NCBI GenBank assembly: GCA_015259125.1
Contig: JABZGR010000009.1
Span: forward strand, 13,123 to 77,122
Length of the DNA stretch: 64,000 bases
Direction of reading: 5' to 3'
DNA from: Alloprevotella tannerae
Lineage (GTDB): Bacteria; Bacteroidota; Bacteroidia; Bacteroidales; Bacteroidaceae
Part shown: one piece after another, positions 63,276-64,000 of the stretch
Numbering within the stretch: position 1 is the stretch's first letter
How the letters are laid out: each line of letters begins with the position of its first letter
Program-made: the position numbers and the translations under genes
Notes under the pieces: model-generated
Told to the model about the DNA's origin: nothing
What the model saw: only the letters and a program-made list of their open reading frames with translations
Database searches by the model: none

Positions 63276-63591
63276 AGTGAAAGAAACTATTATATTGAAT
63301 ATTATTTTCGATGAACAACTCGCAAAAGTAGGAAGAAAATATTGAAAGCCCGCCGCTTGGGCTCTAAAATAAGTGGATTCGCGGCAAAAAGTTGGCATCG
63401 CAGCGCGGTCTTTTTTTATGAAACAGGCTTGACGGCGGGCAGCGATGGTCGAAAATGCGGTGTGTAAGTTTGGATTTTTAGGGGTTTTTTGTGGGGAATT
63501 TTGAGGCTTAAATTGTTATTTTTCGCCCATTTCATCGCGTTTTCGGGACATTTCTTCAGCGTTTTGTGAGGCCTCGCCGATCTTTATTTTT

Positions 63592-63675
63592 GTTTGGTCC
63601 GAGCAAACTATCGTTTGGTGGGAGCAAATTATCGTTTGGTGGGGAGAAACCATCGTTTGGCCCGAGCAAACGATC
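63592..63675. repeat. Perfect 21-bp-period array (4 units) upstream of the DUF2723 gene
   Basis: Four units start at 63592, 63613, 63634 and 63655, exactly 21 bp each, with the form GTTTGGTSSGAGCAAACTATC. Most units are themselves palindromic (GTTTG..CAAAC). The remaining sequence 63276-63946 has no supported gene; a weak -7 box (TACTTTTG, 63323-63330) may serve the DUF2723 gene. Confidence 0.9.
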
Positions 63676-63946
63676 GTGGGGCAGGGCGCAATATTTTTAT
63701 ATGAAGACTATGTGCGTCGTAAAACGAGCGGCGGCGAACTGCTTCATTGGCTGAAGCAAAAAAATGGGCCGCTTTGTCGAAGATGCATAAGTCATTTGCG
63801 CTGCGCAGACGAGGCGGCCTCAACGCCGATGCCGATGAGCAAGGCCGCTGCTGCGTCAGAGAGCGCGGCCGGCCAACTTTTGACGAACAACGTAAGAGGA
63901 GATAAAAAAAGAAAGAGACGCGGGCGATCCGTTCTCTTTCTTTGTG

Positions 63947-64000
63947 CGCTTCAGGATGGGCTTGAACCAACGACCCCCTGATTAACAGTCAGGTGCTCTA
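63947..64000 (-). tRNA. tRNA-Asn (GTT), 3' part, cut by the window edge
   Basis: On the minus strand the anticodon stem-loop CCTGA-CTGTTAA-TCAGG gives anticodon GTT (Asn). It is followed by variable loop GGGTC, T-arm GTTGG-TTCAAGC-CCATC (one T-T mismatch), acceptor strand CTGAAGC and discriminator G at 63947. CCA is not encoded. The 5' half lies beyond the window. Confidence 0.9.

Noticed and set aside
63676..63981. Plus-strand frame ending LQDGLEPTTP at the right edge
   Set aside because: The end is antisense to the tRNA-Asn T-arm; the rest has no family resemblance.

Overview
The window is a chromosomal segment of a Bacteroidales bacterium at roughly 50% GC. Evidence for this is the tmRNA tag GENNYALAA, promoters with the Bacteroidetes -7 box TAnnTTTG, the absence of clear Shine-Dalgarno sites, and many families typical of the phylum (DUF2851, DUF4271, DUF2723, large LepB, HU-related protein, PorT-like barrel, InlJ-like LRR protein, gingipain-type DUF2436 domain). 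The content suggests the Porphyromonadaceae/Prevotellaceae side, but the genus cannot be fixed from sequence reading alone. No phage, transposase, CRISPR array or rRNA was seen. A partial tRNA-Asn lies at the right edge.

Layout. 0.6-5.3 kb: HutD/Ves-like cupin, secreted SUMF1-domain protein, ssrA, dps and an outer-membrane barrel. 5.3-7.1 kb: DEAD-box RNA helicase. 7.4-10.3 kb (+): DUF2851, thioesterase, dprA. 10.8-15.9 kb (-): rnpA-yidD-tatD-like chain and a metK-LOG-DUF4271-hemD operon; metK has a candidate SAM-II-type riboswitch followed by a leader terminator. 16.8-19.5 kb (-): acpP-fabF-rnc with long hairpins. 19.8-21.1 kb: GH53 galactanase. 22.0-27.2 kb (-): six tightly packed genes luxS-U32-HAD-ribF-CPBP-dusB. 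27.4-38.4 kb (+): cation exchanger, dapB-lepB-wbqC, LRR surface protein, Sel1 protein, secreted M16 protease. 39.7 kb: HU-like protein. 40.7-45.8 kb (-): sbcD-sbcC. 46.0-47.9 kb: a surface adhesin broken by one in-frame stop. 50.7-56.7 kb (-): znuA-znuC-acetyltransferase-nuclease and purD-membrane protein-yqaA. 59.1-63.3 kb: polysaccharide deacetylase and a DUF2723 glycosyltransferase-like membrane protein.

The least explained content is intergenic. (1) Six loci carry short arrays with an exact 22-bp period built from one unit family, and four more carry 21-22-bp arrays with unrelated units; several arrays have inverted ends. (2) A family of about 110-125-bp palindromic elements occurs about 17 times. 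(3) Two arms of about 1.27 kb, made of these repeats, lie in inverted orientation at 49.15-50.42 and 57.11-58.39 kb and bracket seven co-oriented genes. (4) acpP, fabF and rnc are interleaved with long perfect or G-U-compensated stems that would make good RNase III substrates.
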